Below are positions 1 to 9,080 of a DNA stretch of 64,000 bases, in pieces. Positions within the stretch are counted from its first letter, which is position 1. Every line of letters starts with the position of its first letter. Location of the stretch: positions 16,196,501 to 16,260,500 of the forward strand of contig NC_079882.1 in NCBI RefSeq assembly GCF_029227915.1. Direction: 5' to 3'. Position numbers and translations under genes: made by a program. A model generated the notes under the pieces. It was not told where the DNA came from. It worked only from the letters and a program-made list of their open reading frames with translations, and made no database searches. This stretch comes from Hydractinia symbiolongicarpus. Taxonomy: Eukaryota > Cnidaria > Hydrozoa > Anthoathecata > Hydractiniidae.

Positions 1-681
1 CCTCCACTGGCTTCTTCCATAGAATCCAGAGGGAACACTACACCTTGGCAGACCCCATGTCTTTAACCTGCTTCTTAACCAAGGTTTTTACGTGTGATCG
101 CACCGTCCCCAAGTACCCATCAACATCCGTACCGTCTATGCCAGGGATGCGGAAACTCCTGAAGGTCCTATGGTGAGCATACTTATGTTCCTGGGGGTCT
201 TGGTCCGGTTGCACCTCTCGTACGGCATGATCCTCCCTTGCCTCTGCTTCAACTTCACCCATCAGAGTCTTCCTTGCCCCATCATAAAGAGCAATGATAC
301 GATTTTTTGCCGATGTATATATATACTTTGCACCGGCTTTCTAATACCCTCTGGTACATAGTTAACAAGCCAGTCAGACCACTCTCGCAGCTTACTCTTT
401 ACCACTGGACGAGTCCTCGCCATCTGTTGGCGTTCAAAGACATTCATGGCTTCGGGTGTGGGGAGCCGGGGCTCAATCTTGCTCTTAATGGAACGGGTTT
501 TTGCCATCTCTTGACGCTCGAATATATCCAAGGCATCTGGTGTAAATGCTCCTGGAGCAGGAACGGGTTGTGGTTGTGCCTCCAGGAGTGCAACAAGTTC
601 GACCTTACGCAGCTTGGAATAGCGCGTGAGTCCACGGGTTTTCGCAATAGCGTGTAATTCTTTCACGGTGTGTGTATTCAT
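1..681 (-). pseudogene. Polinton DNA polymerase B, N-terminal part (element 0)
   Basis: This is the start of a Polinton-type family B DNA polymerase gene that runs off the left edge. The first codon is at 679-681. The first ~50 residues form a short SAP/Rho-N-like helical module (VKELHAIAKTRGL, then KVELVALLE), followed by two copies of an F-E-R-Q-(E/Q)-M-A-(K/R)-T-R motif and a W-S-D-W-L-V-N-Y-V-P segment. The same layout opens the second polymerase gene at 13894. The frame is lost near 262 and resumes at 262-38 in another frame (acidic stretch, then a T-L-V-K-K-Q-V-K segment matching 13400-13350), so the copy is frameshifted. Polymerase and exonuclease domains would lie outside the window. 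Identity rests on alignment by eye with the 10311-13894 copy; this region alone has no catalytic motif. Confidence 0.65.
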
Positions 682-907
682 CTTTATTGTATATAGATTT
701 CAACTAAAAGTTCTGGGACAGTATTCAATTGCGCATGCTCGACATTTTGTTGATGTCAGCATTATTCCCGTTAGTCGCTATTGCGACTAACGGGAATAAT
801 GCTATCGTAGGATTTTATCGGTATTCCTGGAATTGTCGGATTATATCGGATTCGGGATTTCGGATTTCGGGAATTTGTCTTCGTCGTCCGCCGACTGTCC
901 CAGAACA
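682..907. repeat. Polinton outer end and inverted-repeat junction
   Basis: Outside the polymerase start lie, in order, a CAATAAAG box next to the ATG, GTTCTGGGACAGT (about 708-720), a GCGCATGC box (731-738), a 19-base block ATTTTGTTGATGTCAGCAT (744-762) and a perfect hairpin of 20-base arms with a TATT loop (759-802). ACTGTCCCAGAAC (895-907) is the exact inverse of the element at 708-720, so the stretch is bracketed by inverted repeats. The 19-base block recurs in reverse complement at 53163-53181, at the left end of element B. I read this as a Polinton terminal inverted repeat, possibly head to head with the damaged end of element A. An independent ~200-base MITE inside the terminus is an alternative. 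Confidence 0.55.
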
Positions 908-975
908 TACATTTTATTATCTCTTGGTCAATTCCAGAATGTGTTAAAATATGCGCGGTCCAAGGTGGATTTCAT

Positions 976-3437
976 CAAATGGTAACAACATTTTTAAAAT
1001 CTCATTTAGCACGCTTAGCATCCAAAAAAATTATTTACAGAAGTTACAAAAATTTTAATGAAGCCAACTTTTTACGTGATGTTGAGAACGCAAATTTTAT
1101 TTGTAATAGTAAAGATCCTGAACTGAATTATGAAAACCTCATCAATGTTTTCACATCTATCATAGAAAAGCATGCCCCACAGAAGCAAAAAATTCTGCGT
1201 GGAAACGAGGCACCATTTATGACAAAAGAGTTAAAAAAGGCAATATATACAAGGTCTAGGTTCAAAAATAAATACAATAAAAATCCTACTTCTGAAAACA
1301 AAATCACGTACAAGAAACAGAGAAACAAGTGTGTAAATTTACGCAAAAAGGCTATCAAAAACCATTTCAAAAGGGTAACAGAATCAGGTTTTATTTCCAA
1401 AAAAACGTTTTGGGAAACTGTTAAACCCTTGATATCAAATAAAAGTGAAATAAGCAAAGGAGATATAGCGATCGTTCAAAATGAAAGTTTAGTTACTGAT
1501 AAAAAACAGCCAACCAAACTTTTCAACGAATACTACATCAATATTTTAGAAAATTCTTGTGGCATGAAACCAAATCCTATAAAATATAAGAATGTAAATG
1601 ATAAGTCAAAAATGATTGAAGAAATTGTTGATAGTTTTGAAAATCATCCAAGTATCATTAAAATAAAGGAAATCAATGATTCTAACAACAATGAGAACTT
1701 CACATTCCAAGAAGTTGATGAAAATACAATTTCTAAACTGTTTAATGATTTAAACACCAAAGTATCAACAGGTGAAGATACAATACCATCAAAGCTGACA
1801 AAATTAGCAAAAAGGCACCTAGTAACGCCACTAACAGATGCTATAAATAGTAGCATAGTTTCAAACAAATTTCCAAGCAAAGCTAAGCGAGCTGCTGTAA
1901 CGCCATTGGATAAGGGAGGAAAAGATAAAACTAAAATATCAAACTACAGGCCTGTCAGTGTTTTAAATGTTTTTTCTAAATTTTACGAAAGGGTTATGAA
2001 AGAACAAATAACCGCTTATATGGAATCAAAATTGTCGACCTTTCTCTCCGGCTATAGGAAATGCTATAGTACCCAACAAGTACTAATTCGCTTAATAGAG
2101 GAATGGAAGAGTAAACTTGATAAGAATTATGTGGTGGGTGCGATCTTGATGGATCTTTCAAAAGCTTTTGACCGTGTACCACATGACTTACTAATTGCGA
2201 AATTAGCTGCTTATGGATTTGACAATAAGTCTCTTCAATTCATTCTATCTTATCTTACTGATAGAGAGCAAGCCACTCAAATAAATGGGATCTATAGTCT
2301 ATTTCAAATTATCTTATCTGGTGTACCACAAGGTTCTATTTTGGGACCTATCATATTCAATATATTTATAAATGATTTGTTTCTTTTTATAGAAAAATAT
2401 AAGCTACATAATTACGCTGATGATAACACAATATCCAACTTCTCAAATTCTATTCCTAATTTGATAAATACTTTAGAAAACGAAGCTAAAACTGCCCTCT
2501 CCTGGTTAAAAGAGAATAAAATGATTGCAAACCCTGAAAAGTTTCACTCGATAATTCTGACAAAGAATAAGGCAGATAATTTAGGTCTAAAATTTAATAT
2601 AGGAAATAAAACTATTGAAAGTGAAAATAACGTGAAATTACTAGGTGTGACTATAGACAATAAATTAAATTTTGACAGACACGTTAGTGATTTGTGTCGC
2701 AAAGCATCAGCCCAACTAAATGCTTTATTTCGATTTAGAAGTTTCTTATCCTTTCAAGCAAAATATATTTTAGTTCAAAGTTTTATCTACGCAAATTTCA
2801 ATTATTGTTCCCTTATATGGCATTTTTCTTCTTCTAAATCTTTATCTAAAGTCGAAATGATACAAAAACGAGCATTAAGATTTCTGTATAATGATACGGT
2901 AAGTACATACGAAAATTTACTTAAAAATTCCAGCAAGAGTCACATGAATGTAAATCGCTTACGGTCATTGTGTATAGAAATCTCTAAAACTATAAATAAC
3001 AGCAGCCCTCTTTTTATGAAAGATATATTTTGTTTAAATGATAACGGTAGGACAGTCAGAGAACAAAATACAAATAATTTGGTAGTCTCAAGGAAAAGGA
3101 CCGCGACTTTTGGAACTAATAGCTTATCAGCCCTGGGACCAAAGATTTGGAATAACCTACCATCACATTTGAAACGATGTGACAACCTTAAAGTTTTTAA
3201 AAGCATGATTAAAATGTGGGACGGATCTAAATGTAACTGTGATGAATGTAAGGTCCCTTTATAGAACTTTGTTGTTATTATTGTTTATATATATATAAAA
3301 AAAATGATTTTATTTAATTGTAAACACAAAAAAAATTTAGTCGATTTAGATTAGTTTTCTTAATTACTTTTTTTTTGGAAACTATTGTAAATATGTGAAT
3401 AATCGACTTTAAATAAATTGAAAAAAAAAAAAAAAAT
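976..3437 (+). mobile_element. 5'-truncated non-LTR retrotransposon (CR1/L2/jockey-like LINE)
   Basis: The insertion interrupts the Polinton gene within the codon run K-V-D-F | S-V-A-H. It consists of a reverse transcriptase ORF, an AT-rich 3' UTR (3265-3418) with an AATAAA-like signal at ~3412-3417, and an A-run at 3419-3436. There is no endonuclease domain, so it is 5'-truncated, as is usual for target-primed insertions. A target duplication is at most a few bases and cannot be read securely, because the A-run hides the right junction. Confidence 0.85.
979..3264 (+). CDS. LINE reverse transcriptase ORF (endonuclease missing)
   Basis: The 761-residue open frame starts in the linker between the endonuclease and RT domains (F-Y/R-S-Y-K-N-F-N). 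It carries the RT core: N-Y-R-P-V-S-V-L near residue 320, L-S-K-A-F-D-R-V-P-H near 395, G-V-P-Q-G-S-I-L-G-P near 453, and the catalytic Y-A-D-D at about 2413-2424. A thumb/C-terminal region follows with W-N-N-L-P and a terminal C-x-C-x2-C-x2-C-like cluster (C-N-C-D-E-C). This layout fits the CR1/L2/jockey group, and the exact clade needs a tree. The frame has no stops although the surrounding Polinton is riddled with them, so the insertion is probably recent. The annotated ATG is only the first one in a truncated frame; a natural product would begin upstream in a full-length copy. Confidence 0.85.
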   Translation: MVTTFLKSHLARLASKKIIYRSYKNFNEANFLRDVENANFICNSKDPELNYENLINVFTSIIEKHAPQKQKILRGNEAPFMTKELKKAIYTRSRFKNKYNKNPTSENKITYKKQRNKCVNLRKKAIKNHFKRVTESGFISKKTFWETVKPLISNKSEISKGDIAIVQNESLVTDKKQPTKLFNEYYINILENSCGMKPNPIKYKNVNDKSKMIEEIVDSFENHPSIIKIKEINDSNNNENFTFQEVDENTISKLFNDLNTKVSTGEDTIPSKLTKLAKRHLVTPLTDAINSSIVSNKFPSKAKRAAVTPLDKGGKDKTKISNYRPVSVLNVFSKFYERVMKEQITAYMESKLSTFLSGYRKCYSTQQVLIRLIEEWKSKLDKNYVVGAILMDLSKAFDRVPHDLLIAKLAAYGFDNKSLQFILSYLTDREQATQINGIYSLFQIILSGVPQGSILGPIIFNIFINDLFLFIEKYKLHNYADDNTISNFSNSIPNLINTLENEAKTALSWLKENKMIANPEKFHSIILTKNKADNLGLKFNIGNKTIESENNVKLLGVTIDNKLNFDRHVSDLCRKASAQLNALFRFRSFLSFQAKYILVQSFIYANFNYCSLIWHFSSSKSLSKVEMIQKRALRFLYNDTVSTYENLLKNSSKSHMNVNRLRSLCIEISKTINNSSPLFMKDIFCLNDNGRTVREQNTNNLVVSRKRTATFGTNSLSALGPKIWNNLPSHLKRCDNLKVFKSMIKMWDGSKCNCDECKVPL

Positions 3438-3782
3438 AGTGTTGCTCATGGCGTCTATATGATTTCAAGTGATATGAACCTTCACATTGGAAATATTGTG
3501 AATTTCACGAATGAAATTTTGATTAGCAAGGATTATTTTTCAATCGGTATAAATCCTAGAATTAACGCGAAGCAGGCTGACATTGTTGATATTTAGCACC
3601 GCCCTCCTCAGGCGAGCCACGTTATCCCTAAACATCGTCCATCCCCTAGCGGTTCCGCCGGAGCACCACAGGTGAGCCACGTGATCCCTAAACACAGGGA
3701 AGCGGGACAACATGCAGATACTAAAGCTGCGTTGATTACGACCAGAGTAGGCGTTATTTTACTGCATATTTGGCTGAAATAA

Positions 3783-4585
3783 ATGGATGCAAAAATACCA
3801 CAACTACCACGGATGAGCGCAGATGATCACGCAGCAACTTGTCGATATGTCGAGTTTTCAAACGACTATAATAAAAATTATAAGGACCATCTCTCATGAA
3901 AGAGTTTGCAAGTGACAGCATGGTTAGATTTTTATACAGGAGCAACTCGCCAGTAGGTACGCTTCCGAACAATCTAAATGGCGACACTTTTATTATTGTA
4001 CGAAACTACTTTTAAAAATGTGACACATTCAGTACTGCGGACGAAAAGTGGGACGCTGATGGTAGATTTAGCAATCAAGAAAGGAATCCAATTTTTCGCC
4101 ACTTTAACGCGAAACAGAGCCTGTCGAACGAATCCGTTTTCACGCTGGATAATGTAAAGCGCGTTCATTCGATTTTAATGAAAAACTCTGTTGACGCTAA
4201 TGACAAACCCATTACCAACGGCGATTTTAGAACGACTGCTTGCTATTCTGCAGTAACTTGGGTTGCTTATCCAACAAAACAAGATAAAAGCGACAACAAA
4301 GCTTTTTTATGATTTTGTTTCGCGTCAAGGATACTGCTATCTTATGGTTTAGAACGTATGGGTACGCCATTTCCGGTTATTTTGACAACGGGCCACTCTG
4401 GATCAAAAAGTCCACATCATCAAAGCTCTGAGAATAAAGTACGTCCATCTCTACCATGGCGGGCTTTACGGGATTGTTGCCTCTAGCCTGGCTATGCAGT
4501 GGCAACAGTTTTTTTAACTATATTAGGATTCAGTAAACTCGGCTCCCCGTGGCAGCGCCAACCGTAAAATCAACAATTTAGACTA
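3783..4585 (+). pseudogene. Unrecognised decayed ORF of element A
   Basis: A plus-strand frame opens at 3896 (ATG, M-K-E-F-A-S-D) and runs to a TGA at 4310-4312 with one internal TAA at about 4012-4014, which would make ~138 residues. The same frame continues open, with no clear family resemblance, to a TAG near 4490. Conserved-looking stretches include S-N-S-P-V-G-T-L-P-N-N-L and T-W-V-A-Y-P-T-K-Q. It lies between the structural-gene relic and the convergent coiled-coil gene, where element B has only 43 bases, so it is either an element-A accessory gene or a secondary insertion. I do not recognise the family. Confidence 0.35.
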
Positions 4586-4607
4586 AGTCGCAGATCGCCT
4601 TGCGGCT
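4586..4607. terminator. Weak intergenic hairpin
   Basis: AGTCGCA (4586-4592) pairs with TGCGGCT (4601-4607), with one T-G wobble if read on the plus strand and an 8-base loop. It lies between convergent genes, 25 bases from the minus-strand stop at 4632. It is shorter than the other element hairpins and is offered only by analogy. Confidence 0.3.
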
Positions 4608-4631
4608 CAGCATGAGCACTACGCTAACTGT

Positions 4632-5878
4632 TTACGATCTTTTGCCTCTCCTTCCGACATATGTCACCACAACAGCAACAGCGACAGCGATCGCTATGTG
4701 TAGGTACTTGGCTACATATTCGACAACCTTTGCCGCCACTCGGACAAAGAAGGATACTACAGTGTCAATGATTCCAGGTAATGCTGCACCTGCTTTCCCT
4801 GCTTAGTACTTTAAGAATTTTCCAAGTCTTTCCAGCTGTCTTTGTATAAAGCCCTTCCCTCCAGCGCTTCCTCTCGTTGCGGCACCCGCTCTTCCTCCAC
4901 CTGTAACTACGAGTACGAGGTGGATATGAGCAAGCCAACAGTGGAAACATTGCTTGATATAGCGATCCCTTGCTCTTTGAATAAAATTTTAAGTTTTTCA
5001 ACCAGTGCGATTTTTATCAGCGTTTCCTTAATGGCGGTAAGTTGACCTTGAGTCTGGGCTGAAAGTAAACCGTGCGCTGCTTGTACGGCTTCCTTTTGAT
5101 CATGGAGTCCTTCTAGATCCTCCCTAGCTCTAGTAATGTCTTCTTTCCAAATCCCTATCTGTTCTTCAGATACTCCAGGTGCAGCTTTCTTCGCTTCAAG
5201 TCTTTTCACCTTGGCTTCTGCTTTTGCTATCTCTCTATCATAGAAGATCATCTTGCTTTTCAAGTGCTTCAAATTTCTTCTTAATGTTTGAAGTTCGAGG
5301 TTGACCCCTCTTCTCTCGCGTTCGGTAAAAACTTCTTCTTCACCGCCAAAGGAAGTTTCCAGAAGGCTCTCCGTTTCATCTAGGACGTTCTTGAGCAATG
5401 GTAGAATGTCTATATCATCAGCCTTCCCGGTATGAACAATCTCGTCCAGGAGTCTCTAAGCCATTGTCTTGCTGGCTTTGTTGGGCGTAGTATAACCTGT
5501 AAAGCCCATGGGTCGCAAGCGACTTGTACCCAACTTACTTATTATCACTCCAAAAGATCGCAACTCGCCGTTCTGTTTCGTAATCTCCATACCATCATAA
5601 AGAAGTTGATTCCCTTCCAACTCAAAATCATCATAATGGTTCGCATCTGGCGTCCCTAGTGTTTCCCTTACACAATTATAGAGACTATCGACCTTTGATT
5701 TTTTGATCTCTTCTCTCTGACCTAGTACGGTGTCTCCCTGTCGTTCTTCAGATATTGAACTAGTGGTAGGCTGAGCGGGGAGATCCTCAGGTCTACTAAA
5801 TCCACCATCGGTCTCATCATCAATATTGTCTTCCTCTGTAAACTCCCCGTATGGTTCATACGTTGGATTTGTCGGCAT
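4632..5878 (-). pseudogene. Coiled-coil protein with C-terminal membrane segment (element A)
   Basis: The gene starts at 5878 (ATG preceded by AAAATAA). About 140 residues are open: an acidic, disordered N-terminus (M-P-T-N-P-T-Y-E-P-Y-G-E-F), then a G-T-S-R-L-R-P-M-G-F-T-G-Y segment. A stop and frameshift occur near 5456-5400. From ~5398 to 4907 follow L-E-T-S-F-G-G-E-E and a long charged heptad-like coiled coil. The C-terminus, in a third frame (~4810-4632), is V-V-S-F-F-V-R-V-A-A-K-V-V-E, then a hydrophobic helix of I/A/V residues, then G-R-R-G-K-R-S and stop. The homologue at 56571-57344 has the same ends (V-S-F-F-F-R-V-A-A-K-V-V-E ... A-K-R-G-K-R-S) but lacks most of the coiled coil. It is divergent to the capsid gene (50-base spacer). 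A virion-associated membrane-anchored protein is a reasonable guess; the family is not recognised. Confidence 0.6.
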
Positions 5879-5928
5879 TTATTTTAAAAGAAAATTCGAC
5901 CACATTCATCTATATAATAAAGTAGCTA
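5879..5928. promoter_or_regulatory. Divergent promoter region (coiled-coil gene / capsid gene)
   Basis: The 50-base spacer between divergent starts carries CTATATAATAAAG on the plus strand 7 bases before the capsid ATG, and AAAATAA directly before the minus-strand ATG. The matching spacer in element B (57345-57377) has GATATAAATAA immediately before the capsid ATG. See the finding on start-proximal A/T motifs. Confidence 0.5.
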
Positions 5929-6470
5929 TGAGTATCTTTGGAAAAACACTAGATCCATACCAGGAAACCAAAGCAATGAGGGGAATAAAGGCTAAGAAAA
6001 AGCGTGTAAAGGCGAGTCACATTCCATCGTCAATCAATCAAAACGAAGACCTCTATGTGGATGTTCCCAATATGGGACAGAACGATGTGATATTCCCCGA
6101 AAGCCTTCGACTATTATTTGATTTAGAACTTACGGGGACAAATACAAAACGTACTATCGTCAGCAATATCGGCAAAAGTCTGGTACAGAACATGAAAACC
6201 GTACTCAGTGGTCATAAAATTCAAAGCATTGACGACTACAGAGTGCTCGGTGTCTACACAGATCTATGGTTTCCTAAATTTGAACGCGACAATAGTTTGA
6301 TCTTGGAGGGCATAAATCCAAATGACGGTACGATCAGGGCTCTACAGGTTAAGGCGAGTGATCATGTAGGAACTGACGAGGAAAAAAATATCACCGAAGC
6401 TTACGGTAATACCTTTTGCATAACCCTCGAAAAAATGTGGAAAGGCGCTATGGTCAACATATTGACATAG
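5929..6470 (+). pseudogene. Polinton major capsid protein candidate, truncated (element A)
   Basis: The N-terminal ~170 residues of the gene seen in full at 57378-58634: M-S-I-F-G-K at the start, N-E-D-L-Y-V-D-V-P-N-(M/L)-G, N-D-V-I-F-P, L-T-G-T-N-T-K-R-T-I-V, then F-E-R and G-I-N-P-N-D-G-T. This pattern matches proteins that I recall from cnidarian Polintons as probable double-jelly-roll capsid proteins. Homology stops at about 6437 (A-Y-G-N-T-F-C), and the remaining ~10 codons to the stop at 6468-6470 are unrelated. More than half of the protein is therefore lost, at a rearrangement breakpoint (see findings). The capsid role is inferred from family resemblance and gene context. Confidence 0.65.
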
Positions 6471-6824
6471 CGTAATTTCATAGCTGCCACTCTCGGACTT
6501 TCCTTCAAATCTTATCGCGACCTTTTCGTCAGTTTCGTCAAAAGATATAATTTCCAAATTTTGAGCGGCAAATTCGCGTGCGCCACACTCGATAATTTGG
6601 CCCAACTTGGGAACAATGTGTTTCTAAGCAAACACAACAATGACGATGCACTCGCCTCTGCTAAGATCCACAACTATCTCTCCCATACGCACATCAGACA
6701 ACTCGAGGCCTATTCCGAACCACGGGCATTTGGCGAAGCCGGGCGTTGACGCTTCCGACAACATCGCCGAGGTTTTCTGTCCAAGAAAAAAAATATTCGG
6801 TTTTCAAAAAATTACAAGATAAAA
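6438..6824. other. Unassigned segment at rearrangement breakpoint
   Basis: The stretch lies between the broken capsid gene and the BRO-N gene. The minus strand has an open frame from ~6626 to past 6470 with protein-like composition (K-L-G-Q-I-I-E-C-G-A-R-E-F-A, then V-A-I-R-F-E-G-K-S). It has no ATG and no match anywhere in element B. It could be a piece of an element gene lost from B, or captured sequence. No promoter or hairpin was seen. Confidence 0.35.
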
Positions 6825-7676
6825 ATGCCTCTTGTAATTGATTATTTCCAAGGAAAACAAGTTCGATCTTTTTATGTTCAGAATAAAGGTCAATGTATTG
6901 TTGCTTCTGATGTTTGGAGAGCTGTAGGATATAAACGAAGGGCTGGGGTACAAGCCATTTAGAGACATATTCCCGAGAAGTATAAAATGCGGTTAGGTAA
7001 CGCTTTCACTAACCTCAACAAGGTACTCAGATCTAAGTACCTTCACCCAGACACGGTTTTACTGACGGAACCTGGTGTTCACACCTTCCTCTTGAGGTGT
7101 TATCAACCTGAAGCAGAACCATTTGTGGATTGGGTTACTGAGGGGGTGTTACCTAGAGAAATGCGAAAGCTTGCTGGGATTATCGAAGAAAAAATCGCGG
7201 TCATTGAAGGAAAAAATACGACTCTGGCGATCCTTGAAGATGATCTCGAAGACAGGGATAAACAACTTATGGTGCTGGAGGACGATCTAGAGGATAAAGA
7301 TCGACAACTTGCAGTACAGAGCAAGGGAAATGTAAGGCTTCGAGAAAGGTTTGTTTCATGTGCACAAGATCCTGGAAAAGATAATGTGATAACGATCTAT
7401 CGCAAGCATACCACACAGAACGACGACGAGTATCATCATCTTCCGTACTACTGTGCGCGTGTTCAAATACGTGTTCTTCCCACCACGAAGAGATCGTTCA
7501 AAAACAACTTTCCAAAATCCGAATAGATTGTCGTAATCGATAATCCCAACGGTATGCACGCCTTTAATATATTCGAAGAGGAAGGGAACATGCAGCGGTA
7601 CCGATGCCACTTCAGGCTTATGGATCTTACTCGAGATGACTTGTATGATTTATGTGTTCCAGCACTAGAAGACTAG
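6825..7676 (+). pseudogene. BRO-N domain protein (element A), two in-frame stops
   Basis: A 283-codon frame with TAG at 6960-6962 and at 7524-7526. The N-terminal ~110 residues resemble the BRO-N (Bro family/prophage antirepressor-like) DNA-binding domain: A-S-D-V-W-R-A-V-G-Y near the start, then E-P-G-V-H-T-F-L-L-R-C and F-V-D-W-V-T-E-G-V-L-P. A charged coiled coil with two similar I-L-E-D-D-L-E-D / V-L-E-D-D-L-E-D repeats follows. The C-terminal domain (N-V-I-T-I-Y ... I-D-N-P-N-G-M-H-A-F-N ... C-H-F-R-L) matches the end of the BRO gene at 60146-60889. BRO proteins are common in large DNA viruses and their mobile relatives; their exact role here is unknown. A hairpin follows 21 bases after the stop. 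Confidence 0.75.
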
Positions 7677-7697
7677 GACATAAGCAGGCGATAATTG

Positions 7698-7717
7698 TGT
7701 GACTCGTAAGAGTCACA
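7698..7717 (+). terminator. 3' hairpin after BRO-N gene
   Basis: Perfect 8-base arms TGTGACTC / GAGTCACA with a GTAA loop, followed by AAATAATTAAAA. It begins 21 bases after the stop of the BRO-N frame. It is part of the element-wide hairpin pattern (see findings). Confidence 0.6.
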
Positions 7718-7743
7718 AAATAATTAAAAGACGTGAGACCGAC

Positions 7744-8059
7744 ATGGACTTAGAAAATGATATAAAACGTCTTGGGTTGCATATGGTTAGTGTGGATGTG
7801 AACAAATACGGTGTTATCTGTTATTAGGTCATTTGGCAAAAATAGGCCACATCCTCGACTTTCCTATAGCAGATAGACGATTGATTGATATCGTCACCTT
7901 GATAGCGAACCAAATGTTATTAAAGGGATCGTCTATGGATATCCGTTCTATACCTTGCATCCTTATGATTATTTGCGAGATCTGGCTGAAGATGATCTAG
8001 ATGACGAGGATTGGGATGAAGATGATCTAGATGACGAGGATTGGGATGAAGGTGATTGA
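7744..8059 (+). pseudogene. Relic of a small gene with acidic repeat tail
   Basis: An ATG at 7744 opens a 27-codon frame (M-D-L-E-N-D-I-K-R-L-G) that stops at ~7827. Another frame is then open to TGA at 8057-8059 and ends Y-D-Y-L-R-D-L-A followed by two exact copies of a 10-residue acidic unit (E-D-D-L-D-D-E-D-W-D), encoded by a 30-base tandem duplication at 7988-8047. At least one frameshift separates the two ends. It is convergent with the integrase, with a shared hairpin between. There is no counterpart in element B and the family is not recognised. Confidence 0.4.
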
Positions 8060-8070
8060 TGAGGACTTAT

Positions 8071-8098
8071 TTTTTGTGGCTTTGCTAAGCCACAAAAA
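8071..8098. terminator. Convergent 3' hairpin (integrase / acidic-tail gene)
   Basis: Perfect 12-base arms TTTTTGTGGCTT / AAGCCACAAAAA with a 4-base loop, 12 bases after the plus-strand stop and 10 bases from the minus-strand integrase stop. The integrase of element B is followed by a hairpin of identical geometry (60114-60141) with compensatory changes. Confidence 0.75.
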
Positions 8099-8107
8099 CT
8101 ATCTGAT

Positions 8108-9080
8108 CTACCACTTTGTCACATACTCTGTAGGTACTTCGACATCCTCTGGGATTTGCATCAATTCCCCTGCAACGAAACTTCGATCAGGCCTGTCTTT
8201 CAAATAATACAGCACTCGACTATTTTGTGTTGCTACAATGCCATCAAGTCTATATGTTTTCTTGCTCCAAAAAGCATCAGATTCGCGTCTTTTTGCATCA
8301 CCATGTTCTTCTCCAGGTTGTAACAGATAGAGGTACAGACCATTTTCACGCAAAGGGACTTTATCAGGATATTCTTCATCCTTCGCAATTGTTACATCAT
8401 CCAACTTCAAAGCCTTTGAGGGCTTCTTACCGATCATTGCAGTCTTGGTGTTATTTAAATTTTTCACTATGGAAAACAAGTGTTTCACACATGTACTACT
8501 AGTCTCCTCAGTGAATAACTCTTGTGCATCCTGGAGCTTGAATAATCTCTCCGCAAGGACTTTGTTGTAGGACTCAACGAACGCTGTAAAGTTATGATGA
8601 TATTTGGTTGTTGCACGCTTAATCTCCACCCCTTTGCCTTCTAACATCTTCGTCACATCCGCTCTAAATTCCAAGCCGCTTTCACATTGAAAGGTTTTGG
8701 GATAGCGCAGAGGTCCTGCTTTATAAATGTCCTTGATCATGTCTGCAACCTCGCTGGCCTTATTCCTACGCAATGGTCTCGCCACTTTATATCTCGAGGC
8801 TACATCGATCCCTGTCAGAATATGCTTGTACGTATTTCCACACAGCTTGTCATGAGGCATGTACAAGAGATCAAACTGATGCATTTCGTTAGGTTTTGTA
8901 ATGGTGAAATGAGGATAACCAATCTTTTTTGGATCCGAATATGCCGCAACTATAAAAGTTGCCGAGACAGCCAGTGTACGACTTTCTTTTTGGGTAGTCC
9001 ACTCTCTGAACAGAGGAATTTGATGGCTTTTCGTCCAACTTGAAGATGTTCTGAGTTGTAGTAAATACTGCTCAATATTT
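8108..9080 (-). pseudogene. Polinton retroviral-type integrase (element A)
   Basis: A DDE integrase (rve fold) that would insert the element DNA. An N-terminal helical segment matching the element B gene (Y-Y-x-x-E-H-L, then K-K-K-V-V-H-W-L-S-R) lies at ~9075-8965 in a different frame from the core, so there is a frameshift or stop near 8960. The core (8950-8400) has H-Q-F-D-L-L-Y-M, T-G-I-D-V-A-S-R, F-Q-C-E-S-G-L-E-F and F-V-E-S-Y-N-K-V-L. The second catalytic Asp of the family (C-D-N-G in element B) is Glu here (C-E-S-G), so activity is doubtful even where the frame is open. A C-terminal region with Y-R-L-D-G-I-V and S-F-V-A-G-E-L-M follows. The 3' end carries the conserved hairpin 8071-8098. 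Confidence 0.8.

Larger units (their letters stand above)
908..3782 (+). pseudogene. Polinton structural-gene relic split by a LINE (element A)
   Basis: This is the 3' part of the gene found more completely at 55434-56527. Before the LINE, 921-973 reads Q-N-V-L-K-Y-A-R-S-K-V-D-F, matching the downstream copy around 56190-56230. After the LINE, 3439-3594 resumes with S-V-A-H-G-V-Y-M and continues to I-G-I-N-P-R-I-N-A, again matching the second copy. An in-frame TAG lies at 3593-3595. The frame then stays open through two copies of a P-Q-(A/V)-S-H-V-I-P-K-H unit to a hydrophobic C-terminus (R-V-G-V-I-L-L-H-I-W) and stops at 3780-3782. The 5' two thirds are missing, and the sequence joins directly to the inverted-repeat junction at ~907. 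Function is unknown; in Polintons a virion or assembly role is plausible but is an inference. Confidence 0.65.

Noticed and set aside
8227-9043. Plus-strand ORFs opposite the integrase
   Set aside because: They are antisense shadows of the integrase frame with improbable composition (many His, Cys and Gln).
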